The notes under the pieces are model-generated. The model did not search any database, was not told where the DNA came from, and was given only the letters and a program-made list of their open reading frames with translations. Shown in pieces: positions 24,362-36,404 of a stretch of 64,000 nucleotides of DNA (the stretch's first letter is position 1; each line of letters opens with the position of its first letter). Position numbers and translations under genes: made by a program. The stretch is from Allacma fusca. Taxonomy: Eukaryota; Arthropoda; Collembola; Symphypleona; Sminthuridae. The DNA lies in NCBI GenBank assembly GCA_947179485.1, contig OX359247.1, positions 51,247,131 through 51,311,130 on the forward strand, given 5' to 3'.

Positions 24362-24454
24362 GTAAAAGCGAAATGGTCAACTTGACTTTTCCCCTACAGG
24401 ATTTTGCTTTTAGTCGATTATGCATCGGGTTTGTTTTGCCTCTTCACCCAACGA
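24362..24454. mobile_element. Diverged fragment of the Foldback-like element
   Basis: The right end, TTTGCCTCTTCACCCAACGA followed by TATATA, is the terminal arm of the 13152-13995 family. The left arm is reduced to AAAAGCGAAATGGTCAACTT without the end sequence. It is probably an old or truncated copy. Confidence 0.6.
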
Positions 24455-25072
24455 TATATAAACGAGTAGTTGACTCGGATTTTAAAGATTTGATGTGATT
24501 TTCCTGCATCCATGCATGTTATACCATCCTTATATGAGCAGTTACATTACCTTGTTCTCAATATTTTTCCAAAGTAAGCAATTGCTGAGGTTGGAACTTC
24601 CAATGTTAGTAAGGGGCTATTTACTAGTGAGTTGATCAACTTCAGCCAATAATGCTGACTCGCAAATTGCTACCACTTTGCAATTTTTACTATGGCAAGT
24701 TCATATTTATTATCTGTCTGATTATACTGGATATGTACACTCGGATCCGAATTGTCCCTCGCTTCGGTTTCACTTTCTTTCTCTCCGTATTTTCTTTTTG
24801 CTCTCCTCTTCATTCATCCGCATCACAATCTAATTTCGGCTACTCCTCTCAATGACCTAAATAAAGTCTGATGCTATCTCCATTCGAATCTGCAATAACT
24901 CCACTGGACGTTCCAGTACCTTGAAATTATCCCGGACTTTCTCAGCAAGATAACAACTGGGAAAAGCCAAAATAATTACGAAGGAACGCCATCAACTTTT
25001 AATCAGAATCAATACAAGTATCTGCATGGACGTTTGCTAAATCGAGAACCGTCACTCATCTATTCTATATAT
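24455..25072. other. Intergenic, nothing recognised
   Basis: AT-rich, no repeat or coding signal seen. Confidence 0.4.
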
Positions 25073-25477
25073 TCACTGCATTCTAGAATAGTGTTTCTTA
25101 AGTAAAGCATAATTATGTGCAATTACACACTTTAAAAGGACTCCCACTTCGCTTTTCGAAACAATTGAGGATATTAGAATTATTGGAACATGGAAAATCT
25201 CAAAGTAGTTTCCAAAGAGTTTAAAATGGTAAACTTGTCTGTACAGAAAATATTTTCTGACGGAATAAAAGCCGTCAGCAGTATCGGTAGAATAGCATAG
25301 GTAGTATAGGTCAGCAGACCAAAGGGTAAAAAGAAATAAAAAAATTACTAAACACGATGGCAAGTATGGGCATCCGCGGTGCTTCAAGTCCATTAGAAAC
25401 TCATCAGTTCCAGTCAAACATTCTTTTAATAAGAAAGCCGGTATGAATAGATAGGTAATATTAACTAATAATTGCAT
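25073..25477 (-). CDS. Hypothetical hydrophobic open frame, possible membrane-protein exon
   Basis: The 134-codon frame is long for this base composition. It starts ATG just after an acceptor-like AAATTATAG and has hydrophobic runs around ITYLFIPAFLL, LVIFLFLFTLWSADLYYLCY and VPIILISSIVSKSEV. Cys and Tyr content and the mix of hydrophobic spans would suit an arthropod chemoreceptor-like exon, but I see no diagnostic motif (no TYhhhhhQF tail). It may be a chance frame. It is adjacent to, but on the opposite strand from, a transposase remnant. Confidence 0.25.
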   Translation of the reverse strand: MQLLVNITYLFIPAFLLKECLTGTDEFLMDLKHRGCPYLPSCLVIFLFLFTLWSADLYYLCYSTDTADGFYSVRKYFLYRQVYHFKLFGNYFEIFHVPIILISSIVSKSEVGVLLKCVIAHNYALLKKHYSRMQ

Positions 25478-25639
25478 CCTATAATTTTAGGTGCTAATAA
25501 ATCGTTAAATGTGCAGTTTAATTTGTATTGATTTTTGGTGGCAACTGTTTTTAACTTGGCTCCAGAACTTGGATCTGCAAACTGAGATCTAGGCAAAAAT
25601 AAATAATATTATTATTGATGAATAATTGTTCTGTTTATG

Positions 25640-26302
25640 TGTTAATCGAAGAGCTTCGGAATGTCCGCCTCGAATTCTTCGCAGCAAATAATACCTCCAA
25701 ACTGCAACCAGTCTACCAAGGAGCGAAGAAGGATTACCGGACGAAACTATTGCAAAAAAAGGTGATCACCTGGATACCGGAAGCAAAATGAAATTCACCG
25801 TTTTGCGTTGGCTTGGTTGCATATTTCTTCACAGATAATTTCAAATTGTTTTTATCATTCTAAGATCATTAACTTTAAAAAACCTGCTGATAATTCTCTG
25901 GAGGAAAAACTCGAAGAAAGCATCGAAGCCGAAGATTTGGAACGACTTGGGTTTGGCGATATTGACGAATATTTACAAACTGGGGAAATGTAAATAGTAA
26001 AATATATTTTTCAGTGCAAGGACCTGTAAAAACAACTAATTACTTTGTTTAACGTACGGATTGGACTATGCTGAAATTATTTAGAGACACAACGAGAACA
26101 ACCAGCATAATGAGAGCGATTTGGAAATTTTTGTTGGGAAAGATGACCAAGAGGCTAATGGACGGGAAATGCCATCAGACCTCAAAGTTATTTGGATTCT
26201 ATTTCGTCTGGGAGAATGTATCAAGACCGAGAGTGTACTTGATCTCATCAAAATGTGCACTTATTGCAGGGATTTCTTACTCAACAAGTTGAAAATTTTA
26301 TA
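25640..26302 (+). mobile_element. Tigger/pogo-type transposase remnant (3' part)
   Basis: Reading from about 25642 gives LRNVRLEFFAANNTSKLQPV followed by YQGAKKDYRTKLLQKKVITW, the classic stretch around the third catalytic acidic residue of Tigger/pogo DDE transposases (family form NTTSKLQPLDQG..HYRKKLL). Here the catalytic Asp of QPLDQG is Tyr. It goes on with ALAWLHISSQIISNCFYHSK (family form AW..I...I.NCFRHAGF, bases about 25806-25865), then an acidic part (EDLERLGFGDIDEYL) and, after breaks, a terminal part at about 26075-26302 ending FLLNKLKIL. The first two catalytic residues and the DNA-binding half are absent, and several frame changes are needed. It is a decayed plain DNA transposon; ends were not found. 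Confidence 0.8.
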
Positions 26303-26957
26303 ACAATAAAAAATTAGTGAGTATTTTAATAAAATATAGCTGTTTAAAAATTGTCGTCTTAAAATTGTTAAACCACATTTATGTAATGTAATTACCTAAT
26401 GTACTTTTCCATTGACCACCATAATGAGTATAGTGGCCACTGCACATAGTGGTCAAATTTTTGGTTCCGTAGAAAAATCATCATACACAGGTTTTACTGC
26501 ATAACGATCGTTCGGGTTGGAAAAGAGCGATTCCGGTTTTCTTTTGCCTTTGGGGTATGTTAACATCGTATTCTCCGTAAAAGCCGACGGTCGGACGACG
26601 GAAATGAAAACGCTGCACATGCCGCCCTAGGTATGTTAATGAATTGTCATTCGTAAATGGTCTTCAGGGGAAGTATTCAGTTTTCCAATTGGGAATGTCT
26701 GCAAGGTGATGACGTTATGAACTACGCCAAGCTCCGATTTTCAATAACTACCTAAGAAGCCAGCTTGGTTATTACAAATAATTTTATTTATTAACACGGT
26801 TTTACTGTTGTCAATTTTGGGAAACATTTTTGCTGTTTATCTATCTAACATTCTCTTGTGTAAAATGTTATTTTGTATATCAGAAATAATTAATTTTGTA
26901 TCTGGTTGTTTGACATTGTTTTGTGTTGCGAATGTGTTGTAAATGCAATCGGGTGCG
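26303..26957. other. Spacer between two transposon remnants
   Basis: No coding or repeat structure was recognised. It may include untranslated parts of the Tigger-type element. Confidence 0.35.
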
Positions 26958-26959
26958 TA

Positions 26960-28253
26960 CAGAGGCTTATTCAAGTTATTTTTTTCACTTTTTATTTGCC
27001 AAATAAGAAATATAACACTTCTTATGTAAATGTGTAACATTCTCAATATGGTTACCACGACTTTTGACTACCAGATGACACAGGTTCTTCCAGGATCGGT
27101 AGACCCGTTTGTCCAGGGCAAGGTCGTAAGTGGCCCACCCCTCTCGTAGCACTTTCCAGACCCCTTGAATTGTCGATGGCCTTCTTTTGAAAAGGTTTCT
27201 TTTCAAGTATCCAAACCCCGAAAATTCCATTGAACTTGCGTCAGGCGACTTCACCGGGATGTCGTGGTTCGGAATCAGTGTGATTCCGAACTTGTTCCTT
27301 ATGTCTTCAGCATACAGGCGGGGTTTTTTTAGACGAATGCGACGATGCGGCGTCGTGGTGGATAAATACTGGCTTCATGTCATCCCCCGGGTAGAGCCGC
27401 GGTATTTCGTTTTTCACGTAGGGTTTCAGCACGTTAAAAATGTAGTACTCCGAGTTAATCTTGACCTTTGGGGGCACTCTGATGAGTGGTAACGTCCCCC
27501 GTCCGGTAATCCCACCAACGACCATGAATGTTGTGAAAACGTTGTCCTTGTCCACCACCCAATCTTCGGGAATTGGTCCTCCTTTGCTGATATAGCAAAT
27601 CTTCCGCTTTCCATTACAATTGTGTAACCCAAAAAGCGCCTCATCCAGGGTGACCGCAAATTACGACTTGTGACCAGCCAAATGCCTTTCATACAGCTTC
27701 CGGCAATTAACCCGCCCGATGGCTATGTGTCTCAAGGTTAGCTTATGTACACGAGGCTTTTTACGGATATTTTTACCCATACTTTTAATAAGCCTATGTA
27801 TTGTGGACTGAGACACCTTATGCTGACGTGCCAACTCATTTTTCTTGGGCGGGTTCTCCTTGGAGGTTAGCAGCTTGACTTTTTGAATAACACGCGGTGT
27901 AACGGTGATACGAGTGTTTAACTTCTTGGGCGATTTGAGTCCTTTACTCTTTGCTTCACGTTTCGTCCCTTTGTTTTTAATTATATTAAAAACTGAACGT
28001 TGGTAAACACTAATATTGTTGACCTTAACTATCTCCCAGGAGGTCAATCCCGCCGTGGAAAACGCTAAAACCATGCCCTCAACTTTGGGATCGAATAACT
28101 TCGGCATGGTTAAACGTAGGCGAATGAAATAAATGCCATTCTCCACGTGAAGTATGTACCTACAGTTTGCCATGGTTACCGCCTAAATATTTCAAATAAT
28201 GTTTGCGCTATGGCGAACCATAGAGTGAGTAAAATAACTTGAATAACTCTCTG
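26960..28253 (-). mobile_element. Tc1/mariner transposon, nearly full length (1,294 bp)
   Basis: The terminal inverted repeats are about 30 bp: left CAGAGGCTTATTCAAGTTAT (26960 on) and right, on the complement, CAGAGAGTTATTCAAGTTAT (28253 back). Both ends are flanked by TA (26958-26959 and 28254-28255), the target duplication of this superfamily. The body encodes one transposase on the - strand. The conserved ends and only two obvious lesions in the gene suggest a fairly recent insertion. Confidence 0.93.
26985..28173 (-). pseudogene. Tc1/mariner transposase, inactivated
   Basis: ATG at 28173. The N-terminal half has helix-turn-helix features (LTSWEIVKVNN near the start; NELARQHKVSQSTIHRLIKS further on). 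The DDD catalytic set is visible: Asp in VTLDEALFG (about 27645), Asp in VFIHHDAASSHS (27352-27354) and Asp in VKSPDASSMEF (27240-27242). The last two are 36-37 residues apart, suggesting a DD37D-type (maT-like) group rather than classic DD34D mariner. GFGYLKRNLFKRRP follows. Two lesions are seen: an in-frame TAA at 27661-27663 and a one-base frame change near the A-run at about 27325-27335. The expected length of about 390 residues is otherwise kept and the stop at 26985 lies inside the left terminal repeat. Confidence 0.9.
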
Positions 28254-28255
28254 TA

Positions 28256-28885
28256 TTCGGGCGAAATCACTAAATATTAGTTTAAAGGAAGTAATACATC
28301 ACGAGTGTCAGTGTGAGGCTATTATTCCATTTTTGATCATCTATTTAATGGGTTGTGACTTTGTCTAAAATATTAAAAAATTCTTTTTAATAGTGGACTT
28401 TGAAGCAAGTGGCATGACTTGGAACAGTAGATCCGAGTCTAATTACTACCACGAGGCATGATATGACATTAAATAATTCGGGTAGTACACACATATCGTG
28501 AGTTCAATTGCTAGTCATCTTTTTAAACTCAATGTTTGTGAACCGCAAACACTGAATTCGCGTCCTAGCAAAATAAATAATTGCAGAGGTTGGTTGTACA
28601 TTTAATTTACTATTTGTAGACTGAACAAATGTATCCCATATAAATGCTATAAATAATTATTAGTATGATTATTAAAATAAACAGCGGACTTTACTTGTCT
28701 TATGTAAATATTGTCCCAACAAATGGCGAATATAGAAGTCGGAAGTCACCACCGATACTTACAAATAATTACTGCTAAAGAAATGCATTATGAAATCATC
28801 TGCAAAGAAATCTTAATAATTTCCACACAAGGTACTATTCTTAAAATAATCAACGTAAAATAGAGACGGCGGAGTACGTCACCCG
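28256..28885. other. Spacer, nothing recognised
   Basis: Short AT-rich DNA between the mariner copy and the next element. Confidence 0.4.
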
Positions 28886-28893
28886 CGTCTTAT

Positions 28894-29417
28894 CAGGGTG
28901 TGTATACCCAACTACCAATTTCATATATTATAATTTTGAAAGCATGCTAACGAGAAGAACCCTGCTCTCTGATGTTACTCAGCATTGGAAAGACTGAGCG
29001 AATTTCCAGTCCACACGACGTTTATTAATTGATAAAAACGTTCCTATACTATAAGTTAAGGGTCTCAAATGGTTTTCAACAAGCACGACTGCGGCAATTT
29101 CAAAAGTTTGAGTACTTAAATATTTTGATCGAGTATCTTATTTGAAGTACTTATATTACTATTAATGGCTGCAAATAAAATATCGAATACTTGCCAGCAT
29201 CTTATTATGTAAAATACAAAGATACAAAATACTACGACGATTACAATAGGTTTAAAATACAAGATACAAAATACAACGACGACCACAGTAGGTTTAAAAT
29301 ACAAGATACAAAATACTACGACGACCACAGTAGGTTTAAAATACAAGATACAAAATACGTATTTTGTATTTTAGATAGTATTTTGTACTTATGTATCTCA
29401 AGTACTATACATCTCTG
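28894..29417. mobile_element. Non-autonomous hAT-type element with internal tandem repeat (524 bp)
   Basis: Exact 8-bp copies of CGTCTTAT flank it (28886-28893 and 29418-29425). The ends are CAGGGTGTGTATAC and, on the complement, CAGAGATGTATAGTAC, an imperfect hAT-like terminal inverted repeat. Inside, at about 29214-29357, three to four units of about 42 bp contain ATACAAGATACAAAATAC and a CGACGACCACAGTAGG spacer; the unit count drives the open frames on both strands. No transposase. Confidence 0.8.
29214..29357. repeat. Tandem ATACAAAATAC minisatellite inside the hAT-type element
   Basis: About 3.5 units of 42 bp (TTTAAAATACAAGATACAAA then ATACTACGACGACCACAGTAGG) differ by single bases. 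Confidence 0.85.
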
Positions 29418-29819
29418 CGTCTTATATATAATTTAAAAGGTAATGGGCAGAATGATTCTGTAAAACCCTGTAGTATTATTTGGAAGACCATAAATTCCAT
29501 TAAAAGAAAGCATAACATCAAAGCAATTTCTGGTTAAAACAACGAATTTTGATTCCTCAAAAAAAGTAATCGCTTCACGTTGTTAACTTCTATGTTAGCG
29601 GTTTGATGGTGTAGCGTGACTGTACGGTTTCAGAAGAGTTGCTTTAAACTCTATCTTACCCCACAAATTTCCTGGGTATTTCTACTCTTCTCTATGCACT
29701 AAGGGACACAAGTGAATGAGCTTGGGAGTTAAGTTTCACTCTATTGATGAGTGACAGTGAATGTAGAGTGGTGGTGTATGCTGATAATGATTCGCAAGAT
29801 GAATTGGTATACGCTCACA

Positions 29820-29896
29820 TCGTCGCTGAAGATGCAAAACGGTCTACGTGCATGCTTTTGTACACCACTTAGATCATTTTACCTCTTCAGCGACGA
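29820..29896. mobile_element. Minimal copy of the Foldback-like element (77 bp)
   Basis: The left end TCGTCGCTGAAGATGCAAAA and the right end (complement TCGTCGCTGAAGAGGTAAAA) form an inverted pair with one sub-repeat per arm and about 15 bp between. It shows the smallest complete form of the family. Confidence 0.75.
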
Positions 29897-31539
29897 TATA
29901 CTACAGACAGTGATATTTGAATACAGCGCATCATATGGGGCAGTCGTAGTGAGGCACTCTGTATGTGATTGTGTGTAGTACAATTGATGTAGTATGCAGG
30001 TGCCAATGTCAGATATTAAAATTGAAGGGTTTCTTCTTTGTAGACACAGTATATGATTATAGGAGTAAGGTGGCTATGTGCTAAACCTCAGTTTGCTGAT
30101 ATCCGATTTTGTTTGATTGTAGGTTCAATAGGAAGTAGAAAGCTTTGAAGCAGAGTTGATTGGAAGGGAAGTATAGAGAGTGGCTTCGAACCAATCAAGT
30201 TCTTTTACATCCTCACAATTTCACCTCGTTCACAGCTATTACGCTAGATATGTATATGTAAATAAGTTGAGTCAACTTGGCCTCATATATTGGAATCAAT
30301 TATAAAAGGGCTTTTCCCTCCTTTTTTCTCATTTAATTCATTCATTCGTTTTGTGGGGAGGGACGGGAGAGTGTGAGGATGAGATCCTTTTGCTTATTCT
30401 CAATGGCCTAGAAAAACTTTCCCTTTTGGCTCTTATCTCCAGGGAACGTTGGGGAATTTCAATTAAAATTGAGGACGGAAGCCGCTCCTACAGCCCGGTA
30501 ATGAGTTGGTAATTCAATTTAAATGTACGAAATTGAATGAGGGAAGATTTGCTTGACCTACAATGGTTATGAGATAGCCGAAAGGTAATAGCTTCCCCAT
30601 GCAGCCCGTAATTATGAGACTAGACGCGGGAGGACCATTTCCCTATGTATAATCAAATGTAATAATTAACTGGAGACTAAGTTTTGGGAGTAATGACAGG
30701 GAGAGCCGTGCAAAGGAGAAAATCTGAGGATGGGAGATTGTGACGATGATTTGTGATGGCGATAATTCCCCCATTTAATGGACCCTATAAATTCAAGTAA
30801 ACAAGGGGGAAGGAGAACTCTGAGAACCTCATTTTGTCATATGCTAAAAATGGAGGGAGGTCTGGGATTACAAATATAAAGTACCTAGTATGTATGTACA
30901 TTATAAATAAAGTTCCACTTTCTCCATGTTTTTCTTCCGAACTCCTTCCTGGACAATATTTTTCCATGTGTGCTTTCTCCTCCTCACTTTTCACTCTCCT
31001 TCTTTCCTTGAGAAGCACTTTCCTTTAAGGATGATACTTCTCCGGTGGTCATTAGTCCTCAAGATTTTATTATTAGTTTTTTGAAAGTCTCAGGACTCGA
31101 GGGTTTGGAATGTCAACAACCTTGTATTTTCTTACCTTATCTTCTCCGGAATGCTAACCACTTGGCTAGCTTATTTCTCCAAGTGTGTACTTTCTAGTTT
31201 TTCAGTCTCTTGTGTCAGAGGGGAGTTACGGTATGCTTCTGTACACATAAATATGTGGATCCACACATGGACAAGTTTGAAGGATAATAGTGTGGAGTAG
31301 CATTTACTGGGAGGGTTCTGACACTTTCTCTTCAATGGAACATTCCTAACGTTACTCACACGCCTTAGAATGTTATCTTCCCGGAACGTTACTCAATGCA
31401 CGGGAACGAGGAACAGCTCAAAGAATCCTTGACAAGCTCACCGTTGGGAGTCAATAAGTTTCAGGAGTGTTCGGAAAATTTTACGCTGGAATCCAAGCTC
31501 AGAAATAATGCTGGAAAAGGTTACTTGTACTTATGTATG

Positions 31540-32050
31540 CTTACAAAAGATCAAATTTAAGTAAAGGTCAAGTAAGAATTCCACTTACGTTTGACTAAGG
31601 TTCGAACCGAAGGTAAAAAGTAATTATTCTAGTTCATAGGTTAAGCTGACGTTTTTTCAAATTACTGTCGGGTTATGTCAAATTTAACGAGATCAATTTC
31701 AAGAATAATAATAATTATTCAAGTTAAGTAAATGTCAAATGCAGCTTCAGGTTTCTCGGGAGTTTCAAGTTTGGGTCAGAACTTAATTCTTTAAATTTTA
31801 AAATTAATTGTTTAATATTTAAAAATGTATTGAAAGTTACACTGCCAGGTTCAAGATCAAGTTCCGACAAAGTTTATACTCGGAAGTTTAAAAATATCAG
31901 GGTCTAATCAGGTTCAAGCTTAATTGGGGATCAAGTTTACATTTCAGACAATACAAAGTTCTGGTAAATTTCCAGTTTAAGTTTATTCCATGTCAAGAAT
32001 ATTTTAAGATGAAGCTCAAGTTTGATCTCCGTACTAATAGACGTGACCGG
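31540..32050 (+). repeat. Diverged CAAGTT-type repeat ending at a GAGCTCTG motif
   Basis: Irregular motifs (GGTCAAGTAAGAATT, TCAAGTTAAGTAAATGTC, GTTCAAGATCAAGTTCCG, GGTTCAAGCTTAATTG) fill 500 bp and stop at GACCGGAGCTCTGAC near 32046, like the right ends of other blocks of this kind. Confidence 0.55.
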
Positions 32051-35000
32051 AGCTCTGACGTGCTGTCTTTTGAGCATCCCACAATTGCATACAAATTTAA
32101 ATTTTGGTAAAAATTGTACTGAAATACTTGGAATTCTTCTTTCCTGTAAAGATGTACAAATAATAGTATTGTCTGGACTCAGGGTTAATTCTCGCCCAGT
32201 GTTTTGAAGGTGAGACTTTTGTGCCGAGTTTCTCGTGCCTACTTTTTTGTAATGTAATGTTGTGGCTGCTGTAAAGAAATGACTTGACTGCGGGAACGTG
32301 AGTATTTCCTATAAGTTTTTTTGTGGCTTTGTTTACATCTTATGCATTGGGAGTGGGATCTATGGAGAAGAGATGTATTGCTATTGCGAATGAAAGTGAC
32401 ATGATGTTAGGACTGAGCTTAAGACAATATTTGACTAAAATATCCTCACAGGTTGTGTGCACATGATGTTCATGGGGAAGCTTAACTTTTCTTCAGATGC
32501 ACTCAGAGCCCATGGGACGACAGGAGGAGCAATTCAAGGAGCTATACACTCTTATGACACACCATTGTCTAGGTAAATGCAAAGGGACTAAAAGTGGTAA
32601 GGGAGTGTTCGAGAATACGAAACAAGGCAGTCTTTTATCCCCACTCCTTCAATAATTGATCCCATCCTTTCCTTTCCCTTAGCAATGTGTAGCAATAGAG
32701 TACCACAAAATATTTCCCCTCCTCACAACTCCATGGACATAAGGGATAACACATATAGTAAGATATATTCATTTCTTCCATATTGGAGAAATCCTCCTTT
32801 CACATTTTCTAACAAGAGTATTTTCTATGACCCTGGTCTATATTTCCAGTCACAGTGTCCAAATGAATAATTACTTGGAGCAAAGTTAATAAAATTTGTA
32901 AGCATTGGGCTCGAAAAAGTTAACGTACGTCGGAGAAAAGGTGCCAGGAAATTTTCCAGAAGATCTCACCAAAATGGGCCCATCCAATACTTTTAAAGCT
33001 CCTTTTGCTTTTATGAACTGAAGGGGAAGAAAAATATTTTGTGGGACCTTCCTTCCGCTGTATTCAGAATACAATGTAAATACTACTACTATAGACTGAC
33101 TGAGAGCGTCCGTTGGAAGAAGACAAACGATTCATTGAGAAATCTATGTAAATCTCGTACAATTTAGGTTTCCTCTTCCTCAGACGGCAAGGACATGGAA
33201 ATTTTGGAATATATATGCTGGGAACGTCTTCATCTGGAAATCAACTCTTTCTCTCCTTTTATTTTCTTGTACACTAAAAAAAACCGGAGGATTTTTGTGG
33301 AAAGGGGAGAAACTTGGAGTTTCATTCTTTTAGGGGAAATCCTCAAGTTTTTCCTCTACACTCTAACAGGAAAGTAGATGCAGAGCTGAGCAATAAAAAT
33401 TGTTCTGCTCGTTTGCAAGTATCACTTTTTCTCCCCCACTCTTCATATTTTATTGTACTTGGGATGCAGGTGAGGGATTTCGCCTGGAATCTGGTCCATC
33501 ACTGTATAATGGATACATATAGCACTAGAAAACAACACATAAGCCATTCAAACATTTTTTTCCTTTCCCTCAAACTCCTCATGGTAACAAGGCTCCTAAA
33601 AGAAAATGCCCCCTTTTTTTTTGAAGGAAATATCCTCAAGAAATTTTAACAATTTGTTTTATTATCGTCCTTCTACCCCTTCTTCGCGGAAACCCAATAT
33701 GTTAATAACACTACCTTTCAAGAGCGTCTGCTTTAAGAATTCAACAATATTCGAGATCTGTGGAACGAAAACAAATTGAATTTTAAAGGAACACAAGTTC
33801 TGAAAAGCCTTTAAATTTCCTTGAAAAAAAAAACAAATTTTGTTCCATAACTTGTTGTCCGCCGTAATTTTGGGAAATCCCTTAAAATTTCCTTTTAGAA
33901 TTTAAGGAACAATTTTATAAGAGCAGTAACTTAAAATACAGTATTTTCGGTGTATATGTATGCGTTTGATGTAGTCCCGAATAATGTCATAATTTTTGAA
34001 CTTGTCCCTTCCCTTGTAAAATGATAGGTCAATACTTGGAGGAAGTTCTGGGGGAACTTTGAATAACGGTTGGCGTATACCTGGCCATGAAAATCTGGGG
34101 AAGAAGTTACAAATATGTACATGCAGTAGGAAAACATATGGGAAAAGTTGAGGACCTCAAGTGAAGCTACGAGTAATGTAAATGATCTTCACAAGAGCAA
34201 GTTTCGTGCGTGTGAAAGTTTTGTGTACAAGTTTGACCTCAACACTATGTATGTACATGGCATCCGTTGTATGCAATCCTTTACATGAAAGGTACCCCGA
34301 AACCTTTCTCTGCCCCTCCCCAAGCTGTCATCTTATTTTTAAAAATATTCGTACATAAGTCATATTTTATTCCCACAAAACTTGCAAAATGATTTTTGAT
34401 GATATTTTTATGAACGGGTAAGAAAACATTTTCCTTTTGCATCCTTTTTGAACTTCCCTTTAAAAACATTGACCTAAGTCAGTGAAACAAATTGTGAATT
34501 TCTGAACGCAGCGTTCCTGAAAAACCTAGGGTAATAAATTATTTTGAAGTGTTGTAGTTGTATTATTTAATATTTTTTCTCTCCCACATTGGTTATAGCT
34601 ATATGATAGGAGGGGGGAAGAATATTTGTTAAGACCTATTCACATGCGATAAAGTTTCTGGCCTGGATGTTAACACCACGACGCTTTGATTTTTTAAGCA
34701 TCCTGTTTTCCTCTTGAACATTTTCTCCTGTCCAACTTCAGAGCTATTATTATGAGGGGAAACAAAGTTTTTTTGAATTCTTCCCTGAAAGTTAAATTAA
34801 AAACTTGACTCGTGTGTGTGTACAGCGAAGAATGAGGATTTTTCCACACTTCACCGAAAAGGAATTTACAGGAGGGAAGAAAATTCCCCGGAAGAAATGT
34901 CATCTCCAGAACTGACAATGAGCTGGACCTTGATGTGCGTCTTCCTGCGTATGTCATCCTGAGGACTTTCACATTAGATGGAAATTCCTTCAACTATAAT

Positions 35001-35620
35001 CAACAGCACCGGTGTATTTTGTAAGTCTTACGTAATATGCACAGGCGGAAGAGGGTCTGGGAACAAAATGAAATACTCCTTGTATTTAAATTCCACGCCG
35101 GCTTTTGTCCTCCTTTGATTTCCCAATGCTTTTTAAGGAAATCCTCTGCAGAACAATGCGATTCACGTTTCCAAGGATTGTGTTACATTTTCAAGTGCTG
35201 GATTTATTAGGAAAAATGTCATTAGTACGTGTTTTGAAGTGTCACAGAGTTTTTAATATCCCACATTTTAATATTCCAAATTAGACGCATATTTCTTCCC
35301 TTACACTAGCCTTACTATATATTATAGTCTTACTGTATACTATTTAATTCATATTTTAATATACACAAGAGTCATTCCTTCCTCCCAGGGTCATTTTAAT
35401 ATCCCGGATTATAACACAATGCTAATCTTTAAAGCATGTAGAGCTTTTGCTTGGAGGAGTCGACCTCTTTGAAATAGATACATACATTTATTAGATTGAT
35501 AATAATTATTACAAATATTTCTTACATTTAGAAACTCTACACTACTTACAAATCTTTTACTAATATTTCAAAAATCCCTTCCGGGGCCATGTACACACTA
35601 CAACGTTGGGAGAATTGACA

Positions 35621-35634
35621 TTGCGCAGGCGCAA
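35621..35634. promoter_or_regulatory. NRF-1-like palindrome
   Basis: TTGCGCAGGCGCAA resembles the NRF-1 site (TGCGCATGCGC), which is usual in promoters. No adjacent gene start was found, so its role is open. Confidence 0.15.
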
Positions 35635-36404
35635 ATAACCGACAGATAATTATTTTTGTAGAAGCTTAAACGCGTCTAACCAATTTAATTTGATTTAAAC
35701 TGTTCCTAGAATTTCGACAGCATTTTAGAAATTAAAGAATCATCGACACAATTTAAATAATTACTCTGAATTCAAATTTACTCCCAATAATTATTACAAT
35801 TAATTTTGTGCTAAACTCGGCTCGTCAGTTCGCCTAAAAGCCAACATATGTACATATATTCATTTAAATGCTAGAAAAAGTCAGAAATCCTTGTGTCTAC
35901 CTAAAACAAATCGGTTCTTTCAACGTACCACTACTTTTGTACATGACCCCTCCAGACTTATTGGCTAAATCCCCTTTTCACACTCAATTGCTGTTTTTGG
36001 AACCTTGCAGAATTAATGTTCGAAGTCCGAAGTTTGTACGTATTTTTGACAGATCTTTGAAAATAGAAAGTATCAAAAGGAATTAAAAATTGTAGTAAAG
36101 AAAATGTTACGATCAAATTATTTTGCACCTACGACAATACCAATAATTATTAGATTGGTTCGAAATATCTACGGATAAAAATTCCGAAAAAAACATTACA
36201 ATACTTATTAGAGATTAAATTTCAAAATTTCCCGCCCCTTTGAAAAGAAGATTTTCATAACGAATTTCCTTCATATTGCCAAAGTAGATTGTATACTCTT
36301 GCAAAGGAAAGAATCCGCATTATTAAAAACTGGGATGTGTCCTAATACTGGAACCCCTACAGAGAAAATGTTCCCATAAGGGACTCCCTTATATCGACAG
36401 TATA

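Larger units (their letters stand above)
29897..36404. other. Gene-free stretch
   Basis: AT-rich DNA with scattered short microsatellite tracts. Open frames (the longest 111 codons at 33314-33649) have no domains and overlap frames on the other strand. A CAAGTT-type block lies at 31540-32050, and a short GC palindrome TTGCGCAGGCGCAA at 35621-35634. Confidence 0.45.

Noticed and set aside
31598-31612. GGTTCGAACC, a perfect tRNA B-box-like motif
   Set aside because: No A box or acceptor stem at the proper distance; it lies in a CAAGTT-type block.
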